Positions 52,910 through 61,598 of a stretch of 62,270 bases of DNA are shown piece after piece. The first letter of the stretch is position 1. Each line of letters opens with the position of its first letter. The translations under genes were made by a program, and so were the position numbers. The notes under the pieces are model-generated. The model ran no database searches. It was not told where the DNA came from and worked only from the letters and a program-made list of their open reading frames with translations. This DNA is from Terriglobales bacterium (GTDB taxonomy: Bacteria > Acidobacteriota > Terriglobia > Terriglobales > Acidobacteriaceae): the NCBI GenBank assembly GCA_035651655.1, contig DASRFG010000032.1:1-62270 (forward strand), given 5' to 3'.

Positions 52910-53003
52910 ATTCTGAAATTGTACTCTGGATACGCAAGTCGGCGACTCACGGTTGGACAGATTCTTTGGTAACTCATCATGTGCCCGTAACGTCGTGTGC
53001 CGG

Positions 53004-54392
53004 CTACGCAGCTGTCGGCAGCGCTTCCGTCATTTCTTCTTTTTGCGCGTCCCAGTAGATGCGCTTGCCGCTCCAGTAGGCCTGGTTGGCCATCATGCAG
53101 GCAATGGAGTGGGAGAAGCCATCGTCAACCGTGGCATTCGGCTGCTTGCGGTCGCGCATTGCCTGCAGCCAGTTTTCGAGATGATGAGTATCGTCATCGT
53201 CTGGGCCGTCGGAATTGGCCGGCACGCCTGGAACCTTCACCATTTCCGCGTGGTCGGCTGCGGGGCCCATGTCCCACGCAGCTTTGTAAGTGACTGGGCC
53301 ATCTTCGTGACGCCCACCCTCGCGCGTGACCGCGAAAAGCGATGAGCCTTCACCGCCATAGTTCATGATCGTGCCTTCGGTGCCCAATATGCGGGTGAAG
53401 GGGCGATAGCTGTTGCCGAAGTGAGTGGAATACGAATACAGGAATCCTTGCGGATAGTTAAATGCCGCAGTAATGGTGTCGGCATTCTCGCGCCCGTCTT
53501 TCCACACGAACACGCCGCCATTTGAGACCACGCTCTCGGGGTAGGTAGCGCCGGTCCAGAGGTGGACGAGATCCACGGCGTGGCTCATCCATTGATCAAA
53601 AATGCCGGATGAAAATCTCTTGTACAGGCGAAACTCCAAATAAACCTGCGGATCGAAGGGCTGCCACGGACGACCGAGGAGCCACCGGTTCCAGTCTGTA
53701 TCCTGCTCGCGCAGCTGTTTTACTTCCGGGCGGCCGCGCCAACGTTCCATGTTCACCGCCCATTCCTGCTCGATTTTGACGATTCTCCCGATGCGGCCGG
53801 TGCGCAAAATGTCTCGCACCGCGATGGGATAAGGCTCGCTACGGTGCTGCGTCCCCATTTGAACAATCTGTCGGGATGACTTGATGACGCTGCGGGCGTC
53901 CTTTGCTTCCTGCAGGTCGTTGGCGAAGGGTTTCTCAACGTAGCAATCCTTCCCAGCCTGGACCACGTCGGCACAAAGCTTGGCATGCTGGAAATCGCCG
54001 GTGGCGATCATCACCCCGTCAATATCCGGTTGCCGGAGCATCTCCTCGTAATGCTTGTAAGAGCCAGGAGCGCGACCAAATCTTTTGTGCACATCCAAGG
54101 CGCGGCGCTCACGCGCAAAACTCCAAAGATCACAAACCGCAACCGTTTCGACCGGTACGCGCCGCGAGGCAACGTGGACCATGTGTACGTGACCGCCGCT
54201 GCGATCGCCGCACCCCAGCTGCCCGAGCCGAATCCGATCATTTGCGCCGAGGATACGTGTGTAAGAGCTGGCGGGCAGGGACAATGCGGACCCTGCGAGG
54301 GCGGCGCCTCCGGCCTTCAAAAAGGTGCGGCGGTCGAAGATTGAGGCCTGCTGCGGAGAATCTGCTGGGGTCGTGAGAGGTTGATTTTTCAT
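53004..54392 (-). CDS. Gfo/Idh/MocA oxidoreductase with Tat signal
   Basis: The 462-residue protein starts at ATG 54392. The twin-arginine signal R21-R22-TFLKAGGAALAG indicates folded export to the periplasm. An NAD(P)-binding Rossmann domain (LGQLGCGDRSGGH, VAVCDLW, EKPFAND) is followed by the C-terminal Gfo/Idh/MocA domain (SGIFDQWMSHAVDLVHLWTG). It probably oxidises a sugar or inositol derivative; substrate unknown. Confidence 0.9.
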   Translation of the reverse strand: MKNQPLTTPADSPQQASIFDRRTFLKAGGAALAGSALSLPASSYTRILGANDRIRLGQLGCGDRSGGHVHMVHVASRRVPVETVAVCDLWSFARERRALDVHKRFGRAPGSYKHYEEMLRQPDIDGVMIATGDFQHAKLCADVVQAGKDCYVEKPFANDLQEAKDARSVIKSSRQIVQMGTQHRSEPYPIAVRDILRTGRIGRIVKIEQEWAVNMERWRGRPEVKQLREQDTDWNRWLLGRPWQPFDPQVYLEFRLYKRFSSGIFDQWMSHAVDLVHLWTGATYPESVVSNGGVFVWKDGRENADTITAAFNYPQGFLYSYSTHFGNSYRPFTRILGTEGTIMNYGGEGSSLFAVTREGGRHEDGPVTYKAAWDMGPAADHAEMVKVPGVPANSDGPDDDDTHHLENWLQAMRDRKQPNATVDDGFSHSIACMMANQAYWSGKRIYWDAQKEEMTEALPTAA

Positions 54393-54602
54393 GGTGCACC
54401 TGCAATATTGCACCGGATTATAACGCCGGACGTCACTCTCGGAGGCCGATCTCCTTCTGTAACTGTGACTTACAAACTGTGCGCGAAGTGCAAAAGTTTG
54501 CCTGTGGTTTTCCTTATCTTCGCGATAAAAATTTTGAATTTCCGTTGTCCAACAAATCCACGTAAGAACATAGCTGCTGCTTCGCAACAATTGGGGGGTA
54601 GT

Positions 54603-55847
54603 GTGGAAACGAACGTCTATTGGTTATGGCTGCTGTCCATGGGCAGTTTGATATTCCTCATGCAGGCGGGCTTTTTCCTGCTGGAGGGCGGACAGGTGCG
54701 CTCGCACGACGTGAGCAACGTCATGATGAAGATGACGGGGCACCTCGGCCTGGGAATCATTGTGTTCCTGGTGGGTGGCTTCGCCATCAAGCAATACGGC
54801 TGGCCGCTGGCCGCGATGCCGAATGGATGGCGCCTGCCGTGGCAGTTCATCAATGATGGGGGACATTCGATCACCTTCTTCGTTTCGCTGATGTTCGCGC
54901 TGGTCTCGTGCGCGATTCCCAGCGGATGTTTCTCCGGGCGCATGAAGTTTTCCGCGTACCTGCTGTTCGCCGGACTTTATGTCGGAGTTGTGTACCCAGT
55001 TTTCGCCTACATTCTATGGAATGGTCCTCTGGCGCGGCTGGGAGTGCAGGACTACGCCGGGTCACTGGGCGTTCATGCGGTTGGCGGTGTCGTCGGATTA
55101 ATGGGAGCGCATTATCTCGGCCGTCGCAAATTGAGCGGCCAGGCGCACGATGTGCCCATGATGGGCCTGGGTGCGCTGCTGCTGATGTTCTGCTGGTTTG
55201 GCTTCAATCTGGGCTCGGTACCGTCGTATGGAAATATTGCCGCGGACCTGCCGCTGGTGGCGATCAATACCTTGGCGGCAATTGCCGGCGGAATTATGGG
55301 ATCCATGGCAGCCACCTGGGCACAGCACAAGCCTGACCCCATCATTACTCCGAACGGCGGATTGGCGGGAGCGGTGGCGATCTGTTCGGGCGCGCACCTG
55401 GTACACCCGCTATTTGCAATCGTTATCGGCCTGGCGGCAGGGGCGCAGATTCCATTCACCGCGCGCTGGATTGAACGCAAGCTGAAGTTGGATGATCCAT
55501 GCGGCGTCGGCCCGGTACACGCCACTCCGGGTTTGCTGGGCGGACTGGCCGCAGGCCTGTGGGCGCCGATGATTCCCCATGGATTCCACGGATACACGGT
55601 CCATGTCTGGGTGCAGGTTGTTGGAACAGTGACTGCGCTGGCTTACGGGCTGGTCGCCTCGGTCATTCTATTCAAAGTCGTGGACGCGATTACGGGATTG
55701 CGGGTCAGCGACGAAGAAGAGCTTCACGGGCTGGACGTGGCGGAACATGGCATGCACGCCTATCCGGAGCTGGTGCAGCTGCATTTAAACCGGGAAGTCC
55801 GTCCGCCTGTACCCGTAGAAGTAGTGTCTGGGCTGGGAGCCGATTAG
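54603..55847 (+). CDS. amt: ammonium transporter (Amt family)
   Basis: The protein, 414 residues from GTG 54603 (after GGGGGG), has about eleven membrane helices. Family features are MQAGFFLLEGGQVRSHDVSNVMMKM, the pore histidines in SLGVHAVGGVVGL and VHATPGLLGG, and a GFNLGS segment. It takes up ammonium. The 40-residue C-terminal tail (ELHGLDVAEHGMHAYPE) is of the usual length. No glnK gene is adjacent. Longer starts would add a non-family region. Confidence 0.93.
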   Translation: METNVYWLWLLSMGSLIFLMQAGFFLLEGGQVRSHDVSNVMMKMTGHLGLGIIVFLVGGFAIKQYGWPLAAMPNGWRLPWQFINDGGHSITFFVSLMFALVSCAIPSGCFSGRMKFSAYLLFAGLYVGVVYPVFAYILWNGPLARLGVQDYAGSLGVHAVGGVVGLMGAHYLGRRKLSGQAHDVPMMGLGALLLMFCWFGFNLGSVPSYGNIAADLPLVAINTLAAIAGGIMGSMAATWAQHKPDPIITPNGGLAGAVAICSGAHLVHPLFAIVIGLAAGAQIPFTARWIERKLKLDDPCGVGPVHATPGLLGGLAAGLWAPMIPHGFHGYTVHVWVQVVGTVTALAYGLVASVILFKVVDAITGLRVSDEEELHGLDVAEHGMHAYPELVQLHLNREVRPPVPVEVVSGLGAD

Positions 55848-56109
55848 GGGCGGCAAGAGTCCCTCGTTTTGGGGCTTGTTCCTAGCCTATGGATCAACCC
55901 TGTACTGCAACACAGCTTTCGGGGCCGCCCCGAATAAAAGGCTGCCGGACCGGCCTTCAATGCTATTTCGCAAGTTCCTTCTTAACGTTCAAGTTAGGGA
56001 GGTAATCCCATCCGTTAGTAGCTGATGAGTTTCCGGAAGGCGCACGACCTTTGGAAGTTGAAGTGCTCTTGGGGGAGAATATAATTCGCTCCAATCCTCC
56101 GGAGAAATC

Positions 56110-56577
56110 ATGCGCTTTCGGCCTGCATTCTATGCGGCAGTGTTGGCCTTGTGCTGCGCGCAAAGCGCGGCCAAGGACATCGCGCTCATTTCCAATAAAG
56201 AAAATAGTGTCCGCGGCGTTCCATTCGCTGAACTGGTGAAGATCTGTAAGGGACAGACTTCGCGGTGGCCAGACGGTAAGTTCGTGACTTTAGTCATGCG
56301 CAACCCCGCATCCAGCGACATGAAGATCGTGCTGCAAAAGGCCTACGGCATGACTTCGGAAGAAGTGAATCAACTGCTTGCTACCGCCAATCATGGTCGC
56401 ACCGATCGGCCAGCGGTTGTGGTCGTGACCTCGGACGAGGCGGTGGTAAAGAAAGTCGAGACCATGCCCGGAGCGGTGGGCCTGGTAGATGTGTACTCCA
56501 TTACGGGTGGAGTGAACGTGATCAAGGTTGGCGGAAAGCTGCCGCTTGAACCGGGATACGTGCTCCACGGCAATTGA
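56110..56577 (+). CDS. secreted PstS-like/phosphate-binding-like hypothetical protein
   Basis: The 155-residue protein has a signal peptide (FYAAVLALCCAQSAA) followed by an alpha/beta fold like the small PBP-like domains of acidobacterial proteins: DIALISNKENSVRGVPFAELVKI, TLVMRNPASSDMKIV, and VETMPGAVGLVDVYS. Such half-size periplasmic binding-like proteins have unknown ligands. ATG 56110 follows GGAG. It precedes the PilZ gene by 127 bases. Confidence 0.6.
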   Translation: MRFRPAFYAAVLALCCAQSAAKDIALISNKENSVRGVPFAELVKICKGQTSRWPDGKFVTLVMRNPASSDMKIVLQKAYGMTSEEVNQLLATANHGRTDRPAVVVVTSDEAVVKKVETMPGAVGLVDVYSITGGVNVIKVGGKLPLEPGYVLHGN

Positions 56578-56703
56578 TTTTCATGCCACCTGCGCAAACG
56601 CGGAGCGGTCAAAGGCGGGCGACAGTATGGCGGTGCCAGATTCTTCGTAGCCAGCGTATCGAGACGCCGGCGGAAGTAGTGGCTGCCGCAGCCAGGAGTC
56701 AGT

Positions 56704-57069
56704 ATGAAGGAAGCTGCGTCAGGTTCAGGGGCAGACAAGTCTCATAGGAATGAGCGCCGCTACCCGCGTTGCGCGGTGGATATGCGCATCCTCGTTGTGG
56801 CATTTCGCGATGGCAACAACACCACGGTTTGGGGGCGCTCCAATGAGATCGGCGAAGATGGTATGAGCGCCACATTAACCGGCGATCTGGTGCCGGGAGA
56901 AGTGGTATCCATGGAATTCACCCTTCCGGTAAGCACCGAGCCTATGAAGTTGCGCGCCGTGGTGAGATATCGCAGCGGGTTTCGGCACGGTTTTGAGTTC
57001 CTTACCCTTAAAGATGGCCAGCGGGAGAAGATCCAGCGCGCCCTCCATCTGCTGCCCGGCGATATCTGA
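56704..57069 (+). CDS. PilZ-domain protein
   Basis: The 121-residue protein has the PilZ c-di-GMP signature split as RNERRYPRC (RxxxR) and NEIGEDGMSA (D/NxSxxG-like; the Ser is replaced), followed by GEVVSMEFTLP and a RSGFRHGFEFL strand. The altered second motif may weaken cyclic di-GMP binding. ATG 56704. It may work with the HD-GYP regulator at 19.5-20.5 kb, but no link is shown. Confidence 0.8.
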   Translation: MKEAASGSGADKSHRNERRYPRCAVDMRILVVAFRDGNNTTVWGRSNEIGEDGMSATLTGDLVPGEVVSMEFTLPVSTEPMKLRAVVRYRSGFRHGFEFLTLKDGQREKIQRALHLLPGDI

Positions 57070-57164
57070 GCGCCACCTCAGAATCCTTCAATTACGACCG
57101 TAACTTTTGACTAAGTGCCTGAGGCCCTAACATTACTGCGGGATCTGGCCCGCGGAGGGCACTC

Positions 57165-59678
57165 ATGGGTGAGAAGGTCACCCACACCACCAAACAAACT
57201 AGAAGTGTCCGGAAAAACGGCAAGGCTGCTCTGGACGAGAATGGCGCCACGGCCGCCGGCCTTTCCTACCCGGGCATTCCGCACGCCGGAGAAGCGCATC
57301 AGTCTCAGGACCTGCAGATCCAGAAGGCCTACCTGGAACAACTGTTTGAAAGTTCCCCGGAAGCTATTGCCATCCTGAAGATGGACAATACCGTTTCCCA
57401 CATCAATCCAGAGTTCACACGGCTTTTTGGCTATACACAAGAAGAAGTCAGGGGCAAAAAGCTGCATGACCTGATCGTTCCACCGGATCGCACGCGTGAA
57501 ACCAACTTTATTTTTGGGGCCATCACCAAGGGACAGAAGGTCTCCCTCGATAGCAAACGCCGGCGCAAGGACGGCAGCCTGGTGGATGTATCAATTCTTG
57601 GAATGCCGGTGAGCGTGGGTGGCGGTCAGATCGCAATCTACGGTATTTTTCGGGATATTACAGAGAACAAGCGGGCTGAAGCGCTCCAGTCAGCGCTCTA
57701 CCGCATAGCCGAGAAGACCAATTCAGCAGAAGACCTGCAGGAATTCTATGCCTCAATTCATGGAATTGTCGGCGAGTTGATGTATGCGCAAAATTTCTAT
57801 ATCGCTCTCTACGATTCCACGGCCAAACTACTCAATTTCCCCTATTTCGTGGACGAAGAGGATTCGCCTCCACAAGCCAAGCCACTGGGAAAGGGATTGA
57901 CGGAATACGTTCTGCGTACCGGAGAGCCCCTCCTGGCCACACCGGACGTGTTTGAGGAGCTGGTTCGTCTGGGCAAGGTGGAATCCATCGGCGCCCCCTC
58001 GGTTGACTGGCTGGGCGCACCCTTAAAGACGGGCAATGCCACATTTGGCGTATTGGTGGTGCAGAGCTATAGCGGAGGTATCCGCTACCGGGAGCACGAA
58101 AAAGAAATTCTGACCTTCGTTTCGCAGCACGTGGCGAGCGCAATTGACCATAAACGTCACGAACAGGCGCTACGACTCTCCGAAGCTCGCTATCGTTCGC
58201 TGGTACAGAGCGCAGTGTATGGCATCTACCGGTCCACGCTCGATGGTCGCTTTCTGGATGTGAACCCAGCGCTGGTGGCGATGCTGGGCTACGACTCTGC
58301 TGAACAAGTGCTGGCGCTCGATCCGAGGGAAGACGTCTATTTCAGCAGTGAAGAGCGAGAGCGGCTCGAACGGGAACACCTGCGCACTCGACGCATTGAT
58401 AGTGTCGAAGTGAAGTGGAAGAGGAAAGATGGCAGCGCGATCAGAGTTCGGCTGAGCGGGCAGGCGGTCACACAGGAAAACGGCGCGGAACTGCTGGAGA
58501 TGATTGCTGAAGACGTGACCGACCAACGTATGCTGGAAGATCAGTTTCGGCAGGCCCAAAAGATGGAGGCCGTGGGCCGCCTGGCAGGAGGAGTGGCGCA
58601 CGACTTCAACAACCTGCTGATGGTGATCAGCGGCTATACCGAGGTGTTGCTGAATCAATTGGGCGAGAGCGATCCGCGGCGCAAAAAGGCGGAGGCAATT
58701 CAGAAAGCCACCGAGCGTGCAGCGGGCCTGACCAGACAGCTCCTAGCGTTCGGACGCAAACAGCTTCTCGAGCTGAAAGTGATTGACCTGAACACCGTGG
58801 TGAGCGACATCAGCAAGCTCCTGCGGCCGCTGATCGGCGAGGACATAGATTTGACGGTGCGATTGGAGCGCAACCTGGGGAGGACCAAAGCTGATCCAGG
58901 GCAGATCGAGCAGGTAATCATGAATCTCGCCGTCAATGCGCGTGATGCCATGCCGAGTGGCGGCAAGTTGATCATCGAGACTTGCAACGTGGAGCTTGAT
59001 CAGGCATACCGGCGGGCGCATGCACACGTGCAAGCAGGAAGCTACGTCATGCTGGCGGTAAGCGATACCGGCTGCGGCATGGATGCGGAAACCCAGTCGC
59101 GCATCTTTGAGCCTTTCTTTACCACCAAGGAAAAGGGCAAGGGCACCGGGTTGGGGCTTTCGACGGTGTACGGGATTGTGAAGCAGAGCGGCGGGTACGT
59201 CTTTGCCTATAGCGAGATCGGCCGGGGAACGACGTTCAAAGTGTATCTGCCCCGCATAGACAATGAAGCAATAGAGAACGGACCGGAGAAGACATTGCAC
59301 AGCGCATGCGGAGGTACTGAAACGGTGTTGCTGGTGGAAGATGAAGAGTCGGTGCGTGAGTTGGTACAGGAAGCGCTGGAGGCGCGCGGCTTTAAGTTGC
59401 TGGTGGCCACCCATGGGGACCAGGCGTTGCAGATAGCAGCCCGGGGACAAAAGATTGATTTAATGATCACGGACGTGGTGATGCCGGGAATGAGCGGGCG
59501 CGACCTGGCCAAACGCTTCGCGGAACTACGCCCTCAGATGAAGGTACTCTATCTTTCGGGTTATACGGAAGACGCCATCGTGCAACACGGCGTGCTCGAT
59601 GCTGGAACAGCGTTCCTGCCGAAACCGTTCACTCTAGACGCGCTGGCGCTCAAGGTGAGAGAGGTATTGGACCAGTAA
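57165..59678 (+). CDS. hybrid histidine kinase (PAS-GAF-PAS-HisKA-HATPase-REC)
   Basis: The 837-residue soluble protein has a first PAS (about residues 55-165), GAF (about 185-330), a second PAS (about 345-460), HisKA with H479 in GGVAHDFNNLL, HATPase_c (NLAVNARDAMP, SDTGCGM, FTTKEKGKGTGLGLS) and a C-terminal receiver domain. The receiver has a VEDEESVREL acidic triad and phospho-acceptor D770 in MITDVVMPGMSG. It lacks membrane helices. Start ATG with GGAGG. It is the same length as the kinase at 49662 but has a different architecture. Confidence 0.93.
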   Translation: MGEKVTHTTKQTRSVRKNGKAALDENGATAAGLSYPGIPHAGEAHQSQDLQIQKAYLEQLFESSPEAIAILKMDNTVSHINPEFTRLFGYTQEEVRGKKLHDLIVPPDRTRETNFIFGAITKGQKVSLDSKRRRKDGSLVDVSILGMPVSVGGGQIAIYGIFRDITENKRAEALQSALYRIAEKTNSAEDLQEFYASIHGIVGELMYAQNFYIALYDSTAKLLNFPYFVDEEDSPPQAKPLGKGLTEYVLRTGEPLLATPDVFEELVRLGKVESIGAPSVDWLGAPLKTGNATFGVLVVQSYSGGIRYREHEKEILTFVSQHVASAIDHKRHEQALRLSEARYRSLVQSAVYGIYRSTLDGRFLDVNPALVAMLGYDSAEQVLALDPREDVYFSSEERERLEREHLRTRRIDSVEVKWKRKDGSAIRVRLSGQAVTQENGAELLEMIAEDVTDQRMLEDQFRQAQKMEAVGRLAGGVAHDFNNLLMVISGYTEVLLNQLGESDPRRKKAEAIQKATERAAGLTRQLLAFGRKQLLELKVIDLNTVVSDISKLLRPLIGEDIDLTVRLERNLGRTKADPGQIEQVIMNLAVNARDAMPSGGKLIIETCNVELDQAYRRAHAHVQAGSYVMLAVSDTGCGMDAETQSRIFEPFFTTKEKGKGTGLGLSTVYGIVKQSGGYVFAYSEIGRGTTFKVYLPRIDNEAIENGPEKTLHSACGGTETVLLVEDEESVRELVQEALEARGFKLLVATHGDQALQIAARGQKIDLMITDVVMPGMSGRDLAKRFAELRPQMKVLYLSGYTEDAIVQHGVLDAGTAFLPKPFTLDALALKVREVLDQ

Positions 59679-59832
59679 CCTCGAAAATCTCCTACTGCAT
59701 TATTCTGTTCGAAAATTGTCGGGAGGCATCAAAGCGACGCCCAACTCGACAACCGGCATACGACTCTTATTCAATGCTGCAATATCCGCTAACGCCTGCC
59801 CCCCTTTTCGGGACTGCTCCGCCTCGGTGTTC
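59679..59832. other. short intergenic stretch
   Basis: Nothing recognisable is present between the hybrid kinase and the putative small leftward gene. Confidence 0.35.
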
Positions 59833-60090
59833 CTAATGCGCTCTGTGCCTCGTCTTCCACAGGCTCTTGTCATAAATGCACGGTTTCCCATCCGGAGAGT
59901 TCGTGTGCGTCTGTAGATGCCTGGATTGCTTGTTCCTAGCAGGAGGTAAGGATTTTTTGTTCTTGTTTCCATAGAGGTCCAGCTTCCGGCCTGAAATGCA
60001 CAGGATCTTGCCGTTGGGCATGCAGTAGCACTTCTTAGGGGGTGGTGCAACCTGGACGAGTCCCCAAATCGCAAGCGCAGCAAAGAGCAA
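59833..60090 (-). CDS. hypothetical small exported protein (uncertain)
   Basis: An 85-codon frame with a TTG start at 60090 encodes a short hydrophobic N-terminus (LFAALAIWGLVQVA) and a basic Cys-containing remainder (KKCYCMPNGKILCISGRK). A ribosome-binding site is weak (AGAGGG). It could be a small exported protein or a chance frame; no family is recognised. Confidence 0.3.
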   Translation of the reverse strand: MLFAALAIWGLVQVAPPPKKCYCMPNGKILCISGRKLDLYGNKNKKSLPPARNKQSRHLQTHTNSPDGKPCIYDKSLWKTRHRAH

Positions 60091-60290
60091 CTTGCCCTCT
60101 TCTCTGGAAACGCCGGATGTCTGAATATATTAAGAGATATATCCTAATTGTTTAAGACATACAGGTCAACGGAGCGGCGTTTGGTTTGCCTGGAGTGCCT
60201 GGGAAAGAGTGGGCTTGAAGTTACCTCGTAAGGTCCGGGCGCAAAATACATCTGCAAAGTTAGAAGCAACACAAATTCCCCGGGGCTAGG
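60091..60290. other. intergenic stretch upstream of small frame
   Basis: AT-rich near 60125-60160 (ATATATTAAGAGATATATC, an imperfect palindrome) and then GC-rich, with no gene. The palindrome could be a regulatory site for the divergent small frame, but no neighbour to the right starts here. Confidence 0.25.
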
Positions 60291-60962
60291 TTACTGAGTG
60301 GCGTCTGAGGATGCCGGCTGGCGATGATGGCGGCGAGGCACCTTGCCGCGGACATCGCCCCAAAATTCGCGGAGAACATTGAAACTGGCGACACCGCCGA
60401 GTTGCGCGCCGTAGCGGCCAAGGGTTTGAATGGCTCCGCGATCGGCATCGGGGTAATACAAATTAGTAAGACCGGCAGAGATTCCGGTGCCCATCAGGAC
60501 AGAGGTATTCAGCGCCGGGGAACCGTCATCACGGCGGGTGACCAGCGCGCGCGTTCCCGCATACCAGACACGGTTGAAAAAACCGCCAGTGCCACGGCGA
60601 AAATAGCGCGGGTCCTGGTGCAAGATCGTCGGTAAAAGAAAATTGCTGAAGAACAGGCCGGTCTCGCTGCCCGCGAGCTCGGCGCCGAATCGTTTGCCGT
60701 AACCGCTGGCGCCTTGTCCGTAACCCGAGGTGCTGCCGGCAGCCTGCGAAATCCCCGCCGAGGCTGCGGCAGCAAGGAAATTCGTTGGCGCGTAGCTATA
60801 CCGCAGAAAAACGTCAAACTTCTGATGGGCGGAGAGCGGTTGCGGGGACAGACTGCTGGGCGATTCCGGGACAACGGTTTGGGCCGATGTTACCAGAGCA
60901 AGGAACAGCACCGAGAGTGCTGCGGAGAAAAAGCCACGGCAGTTCAAATGGTTTCTTTTCAC
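60291..60962 (-). CDS. secreted hypothetical protein (acidobacterial type)
   Basis: The 223-residue protein has a signal peptide (AALSVLFLALVTSAQT). The mature part contains two Gly/Tyr-rich stretches (GSTSGYGQGASGYGKRFGAEL, truncated here as a family feature), LHQDPRYFRRGTGGFFNRVWYA, and a conserved FNVLREFWGD end. Similar proteins occur in many Acidobacteria, of unknown function and possibly membrane-associated outside the cell. Confidence 0.6.
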   Translation of the reverse strand: MKRNHLNCRGFFSAALSVLFLALVTSAQTVVPESPSSLSPQPLSAHQKFDVFLRYSYAPTNFLAAAASAGISQAAGSTSGYGQGASGYGKRFGAELAGSETGLFFSNFLLPTILHQDPRYFRRGTGGFFNRVWYAGTRALVTRRDDGSPALNTSVLMGTGISAGLTNLYYPDADRGAIQTLGRYGAQLGGVASFNVLREFWGDVRGKVPRRHHRQPASSDATQ

Positions 60963-61062
60963 GAATGGCGGCTGGGAGCAAATTCCTGACCGCAGAGCCG
61001 GGTATGGAGCCCAAGTGTACTCTGTCTAAGGAGCTTTTCAAAGCCGCTGGGTGCGGGGGAGA

Positions 61063-61440
61063 TTAACGCACAACGTCCACGCTGCCATGAATCTGGACCA
61101 CTGGCCGGCGAACAATGATACGGCCGTCATCGTCCTCGTAGTAATAGTGCCGCCGACCTTCGTGAACGTAGGTGCGGCATCCATGCTTTTTTGCGTGCCC
61201 GGGAGGAAGGCCGCAGTTTCTCCATCCGGTTTTCCTGCCCTTACTCCATCCAGGGGGACGATCATCGCGGTCACGGTAGGCACGAGTTTCATATCTGCCT
61301 TCGCGGTTCCAGCCCTGATCGTCATCATCCCCGTGATGCCCTCTGCCGTGCCCCTCTCCTCTGCCCTGCGCCGTGGCTGCTGGTGTGAACAGTCCGAGCG
61401 CTCCAACCAGCGCGAATACTACGAGCCAGTTTCTGGCCAT
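61063..61440 (-). CDS. small secreted His/Arg/Gly-rich protein
   Basis: The 125-residue protein starts at ATG 61440 with a signal peptide (LVVFALVGALGLFTPAATA). The mature part is rich in His, Arg, Gly and Asp (GHGRGHHGDDDDQG), with two conserved-looking Cys (NCGLPPGHAKKHGC), followed by a YYYEDDDGRIIVRRP strand. A metal-binding or cell-envelope role is conceivable. Function unknown. Confidence 0.6.
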   Translation of the reverse strand: MARNWLVVFALVGALGLFTPAATAQGRGEGHGRGHHGDDDDQGWNREGRYETRAYRDRDDRPPGWSKGRKTGWRNCGLPPGHAKKHGCRTYVHEGRRHYYYEDDDGRIIVRRPVVQIHGSVDVVR

Positions 61441-61598
61441 TTGTGGGTCTCCCATGTCGAGTGCAATGTAGTGCCGTCCGGAACCAGCTTACCTTTGAAC
61501 AGGTCACGAGGGCATAGTTACGGAGGTTCTAGGCAGAAGTGGTCGGCGGTCGCGGGATAACAGCGCTATTCTCTAGCGTAGTGGAGCTGTGATTTACC

